DNA of 64,000 bases from DAOTXN01 sp034435435 (lineage in GTDB: Bacteria; Chloroflexota; Anaerolineae; S140-20): positions 12,224-76,223 of the forward strand of contig DAOTXN010000036.1 in assembly GCA_034435435.1 (NCBI GenBank), given 5' to 3'. The position numbers were made by a program, and so were the translations under genes. This document shows positions 39,111 through 45,951 of the stretch, one piece after another; position 1 is the first letter of the stretch, and every line of letters begins with the position of its first letter. A model generated the notes under the pieces. That model ran no database searches. It was not told where the DNA came from and saw only the letters and a list, made by a program, of their open reading frames with translations.

Positions 39111-40031
39111 TTATAACCTGCTACGCAACACCTGCCAGTAGGCCCGTACGCGCTGCGCCCGCAGGGGACGCTTGTGCCCCACCAGCCACTTGAGCGTCTC
39201 CAGTCCCAACTGACCGGCGTACAGCGCCAGCAGATACAGCCGCAGGATCATCGCCGCGCGGGGACCGTGGTACTTGCGGAAATAGCGGATCTTGCTGCGC
39301 TGAAAGTTGACGTGGCGGGCGGGCACGGCCTGCTCGCTGCTCTTGCCTTCGTGGTGCACGATTCGCGCCGCCGGATAGTAGACCACGCGCCAACCCGCCG
39401 TCTTGATCCGCCGGCACCAGTCCAACTCTTCCGAGTACATAAAAAAGCCCTCGTCCATCCCGCCCACCTGCTCGACCGCCGCGCGCCGGACCAGCATGGC
39501 CGCGCCGGTGATCCAGTCTACGTCGAGCGTGGCGTCGTCGGGCCGGTCGCGCACGAAATAGCGCCGCAGCAGCGAGCGCGGCGCCCACCGCTCCAGCCAG
39601 GTGCTCTCGAAAAAAGCGGTCATCAGCGTGGGAAAGCGGCGACGCGAGGACTGCACGCTGCCATCCGAGTTGAGCAATTGCGGGCCGACCACGCCTACGT
39701 CGGGGTATTCGTCCATAAATCGCACCAGAGTCGCCAGCGCGTCGCTCAATACCTCGGCGTCGGGGTTGAGCAGCAGCACGTAGCGCCCCCGGGCCACGGC
39801 GAGACCCTGGTTGTTAGCGGCCGGGAAGCCGCGATTGATCGAGTTGGCGATGAGCCTCACTTGGGGGAACTCGGCGCGAAGCATCTCGACGCTGCCATCG
39901 GAGGAGGCGTTGTCGACGAGGATGATTTCGGTGGATAACGGGTATTGGGGATTGGATATGGAATGGAGGCAGCGCCGCAGCAGGTCGCGGACGTTCCAGT
40001 TGACGATGATGATCGAGAGATCGGGAGTCAC
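39111..40031 (-). CDS. Family 2 glycosyltransferase (rhamnosyltransferase-like)
   Basis: A 306-residue cytosolic GT2 enzyme. The nucleotide-sugar fold starts with LSIIIVNWNVRDLLRRCL, the DXD-like metal site is in LLLNPDAEV near residue 96, and MDEGFFMYSEELDWCRRI is the acceptor-side motif of dTDP/GDP-rhamnose-type transferases. GTG at 40031 overlaps the stop of the polyprenyl synthetase gene (GTGA), showing translational coupling. The operon context (lipid carrier synthesis, hexose-phosphate mutase) suggests cell-surface glycan assembly. Confidence 0.88.
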   Translation of the reverse strand: MTPDLSIIIVNWNVRDLLRRCLHSISNPQYPLSTEIILVDNASSDGSVEMLRAEFPQVRLIANSINRGFPAANNQGLAVARGRYVLLLNPDAEVLSDALATLVRFMDEYPDVGVVGPQLLNSDGSVQSSRRRFPTLMTAFFESTWLERWAPRSLLRRYFVRDRPDDATLDVDWITGAAMLVRRAAVEQVGGMDEGFFMYSEELDWCRRIKTAGWRVVYYPAARIVHHEGKSSEQAVPARHVNFQRSKIRYFRKYHGPRAAMILRLYLLALYAGQLGLETLKWLVGHKRPLRAQRVRAYWQVLRSRL

Positions 40032-41047
40032 CAGGTCCGGTCCACCACAAAATCGGCCAGTTCCCACAGAGCGTCCCGATATTCGCCTGGTGGAACGAGT
40101 TCCAACGCGACCTGGCTGCGTCGGATGAACCGGCGCGCTTCGTCCAGCGAGGCTTCAATGGCCCCCGATTCGCGGATCAGTTCCACCGCCGCGCGAATTG
40201 AGGCTTGGTCTTGGCGACCATCATTCAAAATGCCGTTGATCACTATCGCGGCGGGGTTTTGCTCCAAGAACCACAGCGTGGGCGCAGTCACCAGACCGGC
40301 GCGCAGGTCGCTGCCCACGGGTTTGCCCAATTTGGATTCATCACTGACAAAATCGAGCACGTCGTCTACGACCTGGAACGCCATACCCAATTGCTCGCCG
40401 TATTCGCGCAGGGCTGTGATTTCTGGAGCGGGCGCGTCGCCCAACACGGCGGCGGCTTCGGCGGCGACGGCGAACAGCGCTGCAGTCTTGGCATAGATGC
40501 GGTCGTAATACTTTTGCCGGTCCAGGCCGATGCGCCGGTCGAGCATCTGATGGATTTCGCCGCTGCAGATAATCATGAGCGTGCGGGCAAACAAGTGCAT
40601 CACCTGCACATTGTCGGTTTGTGCGGCCAGATCGGCGGCGCGGGCAAAGAGAAAATCGCCCGTGAGCACGGTCGCGCCGGGCGTCCAGGTGGCGTTGACG
40701 GTGGGATTGCCTCGCCGCACCAACGCCCCGTCGATGAGATCGTCGTGGACCAGCGTGGCCGTGTGCAGCAACTCGATGGCGGCTGCCAGCGAAATAGCCC
40801 GCCTCGGTTCAACCGGGTATAGGTAGCTCACCAACAGCGCCAGCGACGGCCGCACCCGTTTGCCGCCGCCGGCGATCAAATGGTCGAGCACTTCTCCCAG
40901 AGCCGGATGGGGCGCGACGTCGCGCACAATCTCTGCCGATGCGGGCGAGCGTGGCCCTGTCCGCAGATCAGGCTCGGCTCGCATCATTCGTTCAACCCGT
41001 TTCAAGTCATCTTTAACCAGATCGAATATGGCAATGGTGCTGTTCAA
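40028..41047 (-). CDS. Trans-polyprenyl diphosphate synthase
   Basis: A 339-residue all-helical prenyl synthase. The first aspartate-rich motif is in TLVHDDLIDGALVRRG and the second in AFQVVDDVLDFVSD. Chain length is not certain; the length and residues before the first motif suggest a medium or long chain (quinone side chain or similar) or a geranylgeranyl product. It acts in isoprenoid or quinone synthesis in the cytosol. It lies 30 bases after tatD and is coupled to the glycosyltransferase. Confidence 0.9.
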   Translation of the reverse strand: MNSTIAIFDLVKDDLKRVERMMRAEPDLRTGPRSPASAEIVRDVAPHPALGEVLDHLIAGGGKRVRPSLALLVSYLYPVEPRRAISLAAAIELLHTATLVHDDLIDGALVRRGNPTVNATWTPGATVLTGDFLFARAADLAAQTDNVQVMHLFARTLMIICSGEIHQMLDRRIGLDRQKYYDRIYAKTAALFAVAAEAAAVLGDAPAPEITALREYGEQLGMAFQVVDDVLDFVSDESKLGKPVGSDLRAGLVTAPTLWFLEQNPAAIVINGILNDGRQDQASIRAAVELIRESGAIEASLDEARRFIRRSQVALELVPPGEYRDALWELADFVVDRTW

Positions 41048-41077
41048 GGTCCAATCCTTCGGTTTTTTAACAGGTCT

Positions 41078-41971
41078 TTAAAACAGACGCCGGAAAAGCG
41101 TCTGGGCATTCTGGGTGGTGCGCAGCGCCACGTCTTCCAGGCTACAGCCGCGCAGTTGCGCGATCTCTTGGGCGACCAGCCGCACCAGGGCCGGTTCGTT
41201 GCGCTTGCCCCGATAGGGATGGGGCGTGAGAAATGGCGCGTCGGTCTCGATGAGCAGGCGCTCAAAATCGATCTTTTGGGCCACCTCTTTCGTCTGTCCG
41301 CTTTTGGGAAAGGTCACCGGGCCGGTGATGCCGACGTAAAAGCCCAATTCGAGCGTCCACTCGGCCAATTCCAGGTCGCCCGAAAAAGAGTGCAGCACGC
41401 CGGTGGTCGAGGGCGTCGCTCGCCCGCCAAAAGCGTCCTCCAGCGCGATCATCACGTCGGTGTCGGCCTCGCGGTTGTGAATGATGACCGGCAGACCCGT
41501 CTCGGCGGCCAGGTCGAGCTGCTGGCGAAAGGCCTTGCGCTGCGTCTCCGGCGCGGCGCAGGGCCAGTCGCGCTTGGGCTGCTTGGGCCAATAGTAATCC
41601 AGTCCGATCTCGCCGATGGCGACGACCTTGGGATGCCCGGCCAGATCGCGCAGCTCGCGCAGGGTTGCCGCGTTTAGCTCGTCGGTCGAGGTGGGATGCA
41701 CGCCCACAGCGGCATAGACCGGCGCGTGTTTTTCGGCCAGGGCCACGGCGGCGCGGCTGTTGCGCAGGTCCACGCCGGGGACGACGATGGCCGCCACACC
41801 GTTCTGGGCCGCCCGCGCCAGAACTGCTTCGCGGTCTTTATCAAAGCGGTCAAAATCCAGGTGGCAGTGGGTATCTATCAGCGACGAAGGACGATGGACG
41901 AAGGACGAATTCGCTTCGCCGTTCGTCATGGGTCCTTCGTCATTGGTCCTTCGTCCTTCGTCTCTGTTCAT
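41078..41971 (-). CDS. TatD family metal-dependent hydrolase with repeat-encoded N-terminus
   Basis: A 297-residue TIM-barrel nuclease-like hydrolase. The family core begins at residue 31 with LIDTHCHLDFDRFDKD (HxH metal site); other metal ligands lie in IGEIGLDYYW, PVIIHNREAD and ETDAPFLTPHP. The first 30 residues (rich in Arg/Asp/Asn/Thr) are encoded by the GGACGAA heptamer repeat and are not part of the family. The ATG at 41971 overlaps the stop of the mutase gene (ATGA), so ribosomes must translate through the repeat. An internal start at the family boundary would need a non-ATG codon. Confidence 0.9.
   Translation of the reverse strand: MNRDEGRRTNDEGPMTNGEANSSFVHRPSSLIDTHCHLDFDRFDKDREAVLARAAQNGVAAIVVPGVDLRNSRAAVALAEKHAPVYAAVGVHPTSTDELNAATLRELRDLAGHPKVVAIGEIGLDYYWPKQPKRDWPCAAPETQRKAFRQQLDLAAETGLPVIIHNREADTDVMIALEDAFGGRATPSTTGVLHSFSGDLELAEWTLELGFYVGITGPVTFPKSGQTKEVAQKIDFERLLIETDAPFLTPHPYRGKRNEPALVRLVAQEIAQLRGCSLEDVALRTTQNAQTLFRRLF
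41880..41968. repeat. Inverted GGACGAA heptamer array inside the tatD 5' end
   Basis: On the plus strand GACGAAGGACGATGGACGAA (41882-41901) is followed, after a short centre, by TCCTTCGTCATTGGTCCTTCG and TCCTTCGTC (41930-41961). The array can fold back on itself. It lies entirely within translated sequence and extends to the mutase stop codon. Confidence 0.8.
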
Positions 41972-43398
41972 TCGTCTTTCAGCCCTGCTAACTCTAATCC
42001 GGCGTCGAGTAGCGGTTGCACCAGGTCTGGGTCGGTCGTCTCGCAGTAGACGCGGATAATCGGCTCGGTGCCGGAAAAGCGGATCAGCAGCCAATTGTCT
42101 GCGCCCAGCGAAAACTTGTAACCATCGGTGGTGAGAATGCCGGTCACGGGCCGGCCAGCGATGGTCTGCGGTTTGGCCGCGTCGAGGCGAGCCTGGGCGG
42201 CCGGACGTTTTTCACCGGGGAAGCGGGTGTCCACCCGGTCGTAATAGTAGGTCGCGCCCAGCTTGTCGTACAGCGCGGCGAGGAGCTGGCTGGGGGTCTT
42301 GCCGGTGCGCACCATCAAGTCGAGAAAATAGAGATTGCCCAGAATGCCGTCGCGTTCGGGCACGTTGCCGCGAAAGGCGTAACCGCCGCTTTCTTCGCCG
42401 CCGATGAGCGCATTGGTTTCGGTGAACTTGGGCGCGATGTATTTGAACCCGACGCCGGTCTGGTACACCGGCACGTCGTATATCTGCCCCAGGCGCTCCA
42501 GCATGGAGGTGGTAGAGAGCGTTTTGACGATGGGGCCGCGTTCGCCGCGCACCTCCAGGAAATAGTAGGCCAGCAGCGCGTACACCTGAAGCTGGTTGAC
42601 AAAGTTGCCGCGCTCGTCGCCGATGCCCATGCGGTCGGCGTCGCCGTCCATAATGAGCAGCACGTCAGCGCCGCGCTTGACCGTCTCGGCCAGGCCCACG
42701 TCCACGTTGGGCGGAATAGGCTCGGGGCGGGCCATTTCGGGAAAGAGCGGGTTGCGCTCGGCGTGGATTTCGGCGACCTTGGTCTTGCCGCCGGCCAGCA
42801 GGCGCGGGAACCAGCCCGCCCCGTTGCCCCACATCGGCTCGACCAGCACGTTGAACCCGGCCTGTTTGATGGGTTCCCAATCTACCAATTTTCCAATGTG
42901 ACTGACGTAACTGGGCGCGGGATCGAACTTGACGATGCGCCCGTCGGCCAATCCTTCGGCCAGGGCGACGCTCTTGACCCCGGACAAGTCGGGGATGGCG
43001 GCCTCGATCTGCGCCAGCCCGTCGGGCGCAACGGCGCCGCCGGTCTCGTCGCGCACCTTGAAGCCGCAATCGGTGGGCGGGTTGTGGCTGGCAGTGATGT
43101 TGATGGCCCCGGCGGCTTGTTTATCCACGGTGGAGAACGAGATGACCGGGGTGGGCGTCGGCCCATCGGTCAGCCAGGCCCGAAAGCCGTTGGCCGCCAT
43201 CACCTCGGCGGCGGCGGCGGCGAAATGCTCGGCGGCAAAGCGCCGGTCGTGACCGATGACGACGGCGGCGCCCGGGTTGCCCTGCTGGATGAGATAGTTG
43301 GCAAAGCCCTGCGCGCAGCGGCGCACGTTGTCAAAAGTGTAATCGTCGGCGATGCGCGCTCGCCAGCCGTCGGTGCCGAATTTGATGGGGGTGTTCAC
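41968..43398 (-). CDS. Phosphohexomutase (phosphoglucomutase/phosphomannomutase)
   Basis: A 476-residue alpha-D-phosphohexomutase. The active-site serine loop is NITASHNPPTDCG, the metal loop DGDADRMGIG, the sugar-recognition loop GGEESGGYAF and the phosphate loop RFSGTEPIIRVY. It would interconvert hexose 1- and 6-phosphates. Glucose-1-phosphate would feed the CDP-glucose pathway at 57 kb, and mannose-1-phosphate the GDP-mannose pathway at 46 kb, so this gene is a plausible link to both. Substrate choice cannot be fixed by eye. It begins the mutase-tatD-prenyl synthase-glycosyltransferase operon. Confidence 0.9.
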   Translation of the reverse strand: MNTPIKFGTDGWRARIADDYTFDNVRRCAQGFANYLIQQGNPGAAVVIGHDRRFAAEHFAAAAAEVMAANGFRAWLTDGPTPTPVISFSTVDKQAAGAINITASHNPPTDCGFKVRDETGGAVAPDGLAQIEAAIPDLSGVKSVALAEGLADGRIVKFDPAPSYVSHIGKLVDWEPIKQAGFNVLVEPMWGNGAGWFPRLLAGGKTKVAEIHAERNPLFPEMARPEPIPPNVDVGLAETVKRGADVLLIMDGDADRMGIGDERGNFVNQLQVYALLAYYFLEVRGERGPIVKTLSTTSMLERLGQIYDVPVYQTGVGFKYIAPKFTETNALIGGEESGGYAFRGNVPERDGILGNLYFLDLMVRTGKTPSQLLAALYDKLGATYYYDRVDTRFPGEKRPAAQARLDAAKPQTIAGRPVTGILTTDGYKFSLGADNWLLIRFSGTEPIIRVYCETTDPDLVQPLLDAGLELAGLKDE

Positions 43399-43449
43399 GT
43401 GATTTCCTCCTTCCGTGACATCTGAACAATGAAAACAGCTCGTATGATG

Positions 43450-43788
43450 TTAGCCGGGGTCTCGCAAAATTCGCTCAATAGCGATCTTGACTTCGGGGAG
43501 GCGCTCTTGAACCGTCCTCCACACCAGCTTGAAATCCACCCCAAAGTAAAAGTGAATCAGCCTGTCTCCCATTCCGGCCATCTCTTTCCACGGAACGTGA
43601 GGGTAGCTCTGGCGTATCTCGTCGGGAATCGCTTTAGCTGCCTCGCCGATGATCTCGAATTTTCTAACGACCGCGCTGGTCGTTTTATCGTCTACCCGGA
43701 ATGCCTGGTAATCTAACCCCTCGGTAAACGACTCGATGCTCTCTATGGCCGCCAGGATGTCTTTGAGATAGAGTCTATAGTCTCTCAT
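43450..43788 (-). CDS. hepT: HepT-like toxin with altered RX4HXY motif
   Basis: A 112-residue HEPN-fold protein of the HepT (DUF86) family, normally a tRNA-acting toxin controlled by AMPylation from its MNT partner. The expected RX4HXY motif reads GMGDRLIHFY: His79 and Tyr81 are kept, but the position of the catalytic Arg (74) is Gly, codon GGA, one base from AGA. The protein may therefore be inactive. It overlaps the antitoxin gene by 4 bases in the usual order. Confidence 0.88.
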   Translation of the reverse strand: MRDYRLYLKDILAAIESIESFTEGLDYQAFRVDDKTTSAVVRKFEIIGEAAKAIPDEIRQSYPHVPWKEMAGMGDRLIHFYFGVDFKLVWRTVQERLPEVKIAIERILRDPG

Positions 43789-44084
43789 ACCGGTATGGCC
43801 TCGCGGAGCACTGGCTCTCGCAACTCTGCTCTCAGGGCGCTTTTGGGGATCACGTCCACTTTTCGCTCCAACTCCCCTTCCAGGAATAAAGCCAGACCTA
43901 CCAGGTCAAACAAGTCTGCATCCTCATAAAAGTCAACCAATACGTCGATATCGCTGGTTTCACCTTGCTCCCTACGGACAAAGGAGCCAAAGAGGCCAAT
44001 CTCTTTCACCCGATAACGGGATCTCATCTTGGGTTTCAATTCTCTCAGGCTGCCTAACAACTGTGTTGTATCTATACCGGACAT
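43785..44084 (-). CDS. mntA: Minimal nucleotidyltransferase antitoxin (MntA)
   Basis: A 99-residue nucleotidyltransferase with the GSX10DXD signature (Gly33-Ser34, Asp45, Asp47 in FGSFVRREQGETSDIDVLV). Family members add AMP to HepT and neutralise it. Catalytic residues are intact although its HepT partner has a motif change. Start ATG at 44084; the downstream toxin overlaps by 4 bases. Confidence 0.9.
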   Translation of the reverse strand: MSGIDTTQLLGSLRELKPKMRSRYRVKEIGLFGSFVRREQGETSDIDVLVDFYEDADLFDLVGLALFLEGELERKVDVIPKSALRAELREPVLREAIPV

Positions 44085-44103
44085 TGTCTCTATCCCTCAA
44101 ATG

Positions 44104-44236
44104 TCATCCCACCTGTGGCGCTCCCAGGCCTGTATCCGCCACTCTCTCGATCAGCCCGAAGGAGGTGACGGTGAGCTGCTCGCCCTGCGCGATGCTAACC
44201 AGCGTTGCAGCGAGGGCTGACTCTCGCCGCTGGGCC
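44104..44236 (-). pseudogene. Gene-tail remnant, copy A of a three-copy family
   Basis: This 133-base segment and copy C (45139-45271) align without gaps at about 72 percent identity by hand count. In the minus-strand frame copy A reads VAQRRESALAATLVSIAQGE and ends with a stop at 44104. It has no start or ribosome-binding site of its own. The parent family is unrecognised; it looks like the C-terminus of an antitoxin-size protein. Copy B (44772-44830) is a shorter third relative. Confidence 0.5.
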
Positions 44237-44255
44237 ACCCGGCTAGCAAACCTTA

Positions 44256-44543
44256 TTACGTCGATTGCCAATCTGCCCCGGTCATCAGATTCGCCACCGA
44301 TAAATCCTCATCGATCTCTGGCCAATGCAAGCTCACTCCACCACCGCCGATTTCATAGCGCATCCGCTGCTCAGGCGTGGCTTGGTGCAACAAGGGGAAC
44401 CATATAATGGGCACGCTGATGATGCGTCCATCGGTTAAACAGACGTGCATCATCTCGGCGTCGAATTCCACCCAGCGCGCCAGGGCAGTAGTTGGCACAA
44501 AAGCTCGTCGAAACTTTGTTTCACTCTTGACCCAAGTGCTCAT
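44256..44543 (-). CDS. DUF2442 family protein
   Basis: A 95-residue protein with the DUF2442 pattern: ARWVEFDAEMMHVCLTDGR, then PIIWFPLLHQATPEQRMRYE and the end GVSLHWPEIDEDLSVANLM. The family is usually encoded beside DUF4160 as a predicted toxin-antitoxin-like pair; here its start overlaps the DUF4160 gene end by 23 bases. Its molecular role is not established. It appears intact. Confidence 0.85.
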   Translation of the reverse strand: MSTWVKSETKFRRAFVPTTALARWVEFDAEMMHVCLTDGRIISVPIIWFPLLHQATPEQRMRYEIGGGGVSLHWPEIDEDLSVANLMTGADWQST

Positions 44544-44760
44544 TCCATGCTCCTATCAACTCTATCTGATGTTGCTCAATAATTCGCTCAATCTCATTCA
44601 ACTCGTGCGCTCGAAATCCATAGTTGGCTGCCAATCCAATGGGGTCTAGCCAAAATTTGGCCTGATCATTGCCCGTTTTGACGTGGATATGAGGCGGCTC
44701 CAGACCCTCGTTGCTGAAAAAGTGAAAGCGATAACGCCCCACGCGCAAGACAGTCGGCAT
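44521..44760 (-). CDS. DUF4160 family protein
   Basis: A 79-residue protein with the DUF4160 signature: MPTVLRVGRYRFHFFSNEG, then EPPHIHVKTGNDQAKFWLDP and a helical LNEIERIIEQHQ. AGGAG lies 9 bases upstream of the ATG at 44760; longer in-frame openings run through the hicA remnant and are not used. It pairs with DUF2442 downstream. Confidence 0.88.
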   Translation of the reverse strand: MPTVLRVGRYRFHFFSNEGLEPPHIHVKTGNDQAKFWLDPIGLAANYGFRAHELNEIERIIEQHQIELIGAWNEHLGQE

Positions 44761-44771
44761 ACAAGTTTCTC

Positions 44772-44830
44772 CTATTCTGCCTGCAATGCCCCCAAACCTG
44801 CCTCCATCATCCTCCCGGTCAGCCTGCGAA
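44772..44830 (-). pseudogene. Gene-tail remnant, copy B, joined to the broken hicA
   Basis: About 59 bases, 78 percent identical to copy C by hand count. In the minus-strand frame it ends RMMEAGLGALQAE with a stop at 44772. It is directly continuous with the truncated hicA, in a different frame, which marks the junction where hicA lost its 3' half. Confidence 0.5.
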
Positions 44831-44920
44831 GTGACTACCGCGCTGCCTGACTTGCACAAAACCCAAACGCTCCAGTGCGCGGATAGTCTCCTGGCCCGAC
44901 ACACGTCGCAGTTTAGGCAC
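44819..44920 (-). pseudogene. hicA: Truncated hicA toxin remnant
   Basis: The frame from GTG at 44920 reads VPKLRRVSGQETIRALERLG and then RQRGSH, the exact first 30 residues of a HicA (YcfA) mRNA interferase, before a stop at 44819. The catalytic His in GSH is present, but the rest of the double-stranded-RNA-binding fold (about 40 residues) is missing and replaced by repeat copy B. The start overlaps the end of hicB by 8 bases. The toxin is almost certainly inactive. Confidence 0.8.
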
Positions 44921-45125
44921 CCGCAGCCGCCTCAAAGACAGTCACAATCGGTCGAGAGACGGTTGCTACCGGGAATTCCCCCAGATAAAGCTCGGTCGCC
45001 TCTTTGAGATTGGCAATTGCCTCTTCAACGGTAGGGCCTTGGCTGACAGTCCCGACCTCAGGGCACTCGGCCACGTACAAATCATCCTCTCTATGAAGAA
45101 TAGCAGTGAAAAATTGAAGCGCCAT
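44913..45125 (-). CDS. hicB: HicB-like antitoxin
   Basis: A 70-residue HicB-type protein with the partial RNase H fold: LHREDDLYVAECPEVGTVSQ and GPTVEEAIANLKEATELYL. It has no C-terminal DNA-binding domain. AGGAG is 8 bases upstream. In the usual order of such short HicB proteins it precedes hicA, which here is a truncated remnant, so the antitoxin is orphaned. Confidence 0.85.
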   Translation of the reverse strand: MALQFFTAILHREDDLYVAECPEVGTVSQGPTVEEAIANLKEATELYLGEFPVATVSRPIVTVFEAAAGA

Positions 45126-45138
45126 CAACAAACTCTCC

Positions 45139-45271
45139 TTATTCCACCTGCAATGCCTCCAAATCCGCCGCCGCCATCCTCTCGATCGGCCCGCGAAAGG
45201 TGGCGGTTGGCTTTCTATCCCGCGCGACGCTAACCACCGTTGCAGCGAGCGCTGGCTCTCACCGCTGGGCC
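45139..45271 (-). pseudogene. Gene-tail remnant, copy C
   Basis: Minus-strand frame with an internal stop, then EPALAATVVSVARDRKPTAT and ERMAAADLEALQVE, ending in a stop at 45139 just before the hicB ribosome-binding site. It is colinear with copy A over all 133 bases. It is a decayed fragment of an unknown small-protein gene. Confidence 0.5.
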
Positions 45272-45288
45272 AACAAGCCTTCAACCTC

Positions 45289-45621
45289 TCAAAGGAACTC
45301 GACGTGATCCTGCATTTCCTCGGCGTCAAGCACCTGGCAAATCAGCATCAGCCCGCGCACCATGTCGCCGATGGGCGTTCGTTGGCGGGCAAAGACCATC
45401 CCTTTGTGGGGCACCCCTTCGGCATGCAAGCGTAGGAAATCTTCATCCTGCGTAAAAACGACCCGACCCTGACTGACAGCCCAAGCAAGCTGTTCTTTGT
45501 CAAAAGCGCCCATCATATCGGCCTTCTGGGTGCTCAAGACGTCCACTCCACGCCGCTAGAGTCCCTTGATAACAGCCATTGGGACGTGCTCGTCGGTGTA
45601 AATTCTAATCCTGACGGCCAT
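45289..45621 (-). pseudogene. DUF5615 PIN-like toxin with in-frame amber codon
   Basis: Read through one stop, the frame gives 110 codons of a DUF5615 PIN-like protein: MAVRIRIYTDEHVPMAVIKG, stop, then RRGVDVLSTQKADMMGAFD and FTQDEDFL. The TAG is codon 22 (plus-strand 45556-45558). The DxxxP-type start (TDEHVP) and the QDEDF motif of the family are otherwise intact. Its start overlaps the end of the DUF433 antitoxin gene by 17 bases, the usual pair. GTG at 45546 could restart translation but would lose the first active-site strand. Confidence 0.82.
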
Positions 45622-45916
45622 GCAATTTCTGCGCCACTTTGGAGGGAATCTGCCGTCGGAGCGCCTCTACAAAGGCCTCTCCCTCCTCTATCGCCTCATC
45701 CATCTCGGACCGATGGTCATAGTAATAGGCAATGGCGGCATAGATTTCGGCTAACGTCAAATCGTACTCGGATGCAATCTCGTCTGCGCTTTGCCCCATC
45801 CACTCGTGCCATATCGCGATGTTTCGTACAGTGATGCGCCGTCCGGCGATGCGCGGCTTGCCCCCTGCAACGCCGGGGGTGATTTCAATATATTGGTCCA
45901 ACGTCTTTACTGCCAT
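45605..45916 (-). CDS. DUF433 antitoxin-like protein
   Basis: A 103-residue DUF433 protein with the helix-turn-helix core ITPGVAGGKPRIAGRRITV and later YDLTLAEIYAAIAYYYDHR. Such proteins pair with DUF5615 PIN-like toxins. The partner gene that overlaps it here carries a nonsense codon, so the antitoxin may be solitary. Confidence 0.88.
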   Translation of the reverse strand: MAVKTLDQYIEITPGVAGGKPRIAGRRITVRNIAIWHEWMGQSADEIASEYDLTLAEIYAAIAYYYDHRSEMDEAIEEGEAFVEALRRQIPSKVAQKLHGRQD

Positions 45917-45951
45917 AGGGATTCCTCACGAAACCTGCTATTCGAGAATGG

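Noticed and set aside
42016..43425. 469-residue frame on the plus strand
   Set aside because: It is antisense to the phosphohexomutase, whose active-site motifs are all present on the minus strand.
44521..44904. Longer start for the DUF4160 gene at 44904
   Set aside because: The extra codons cross the hicA remnant; a good AGGAG and the family start support 44760.
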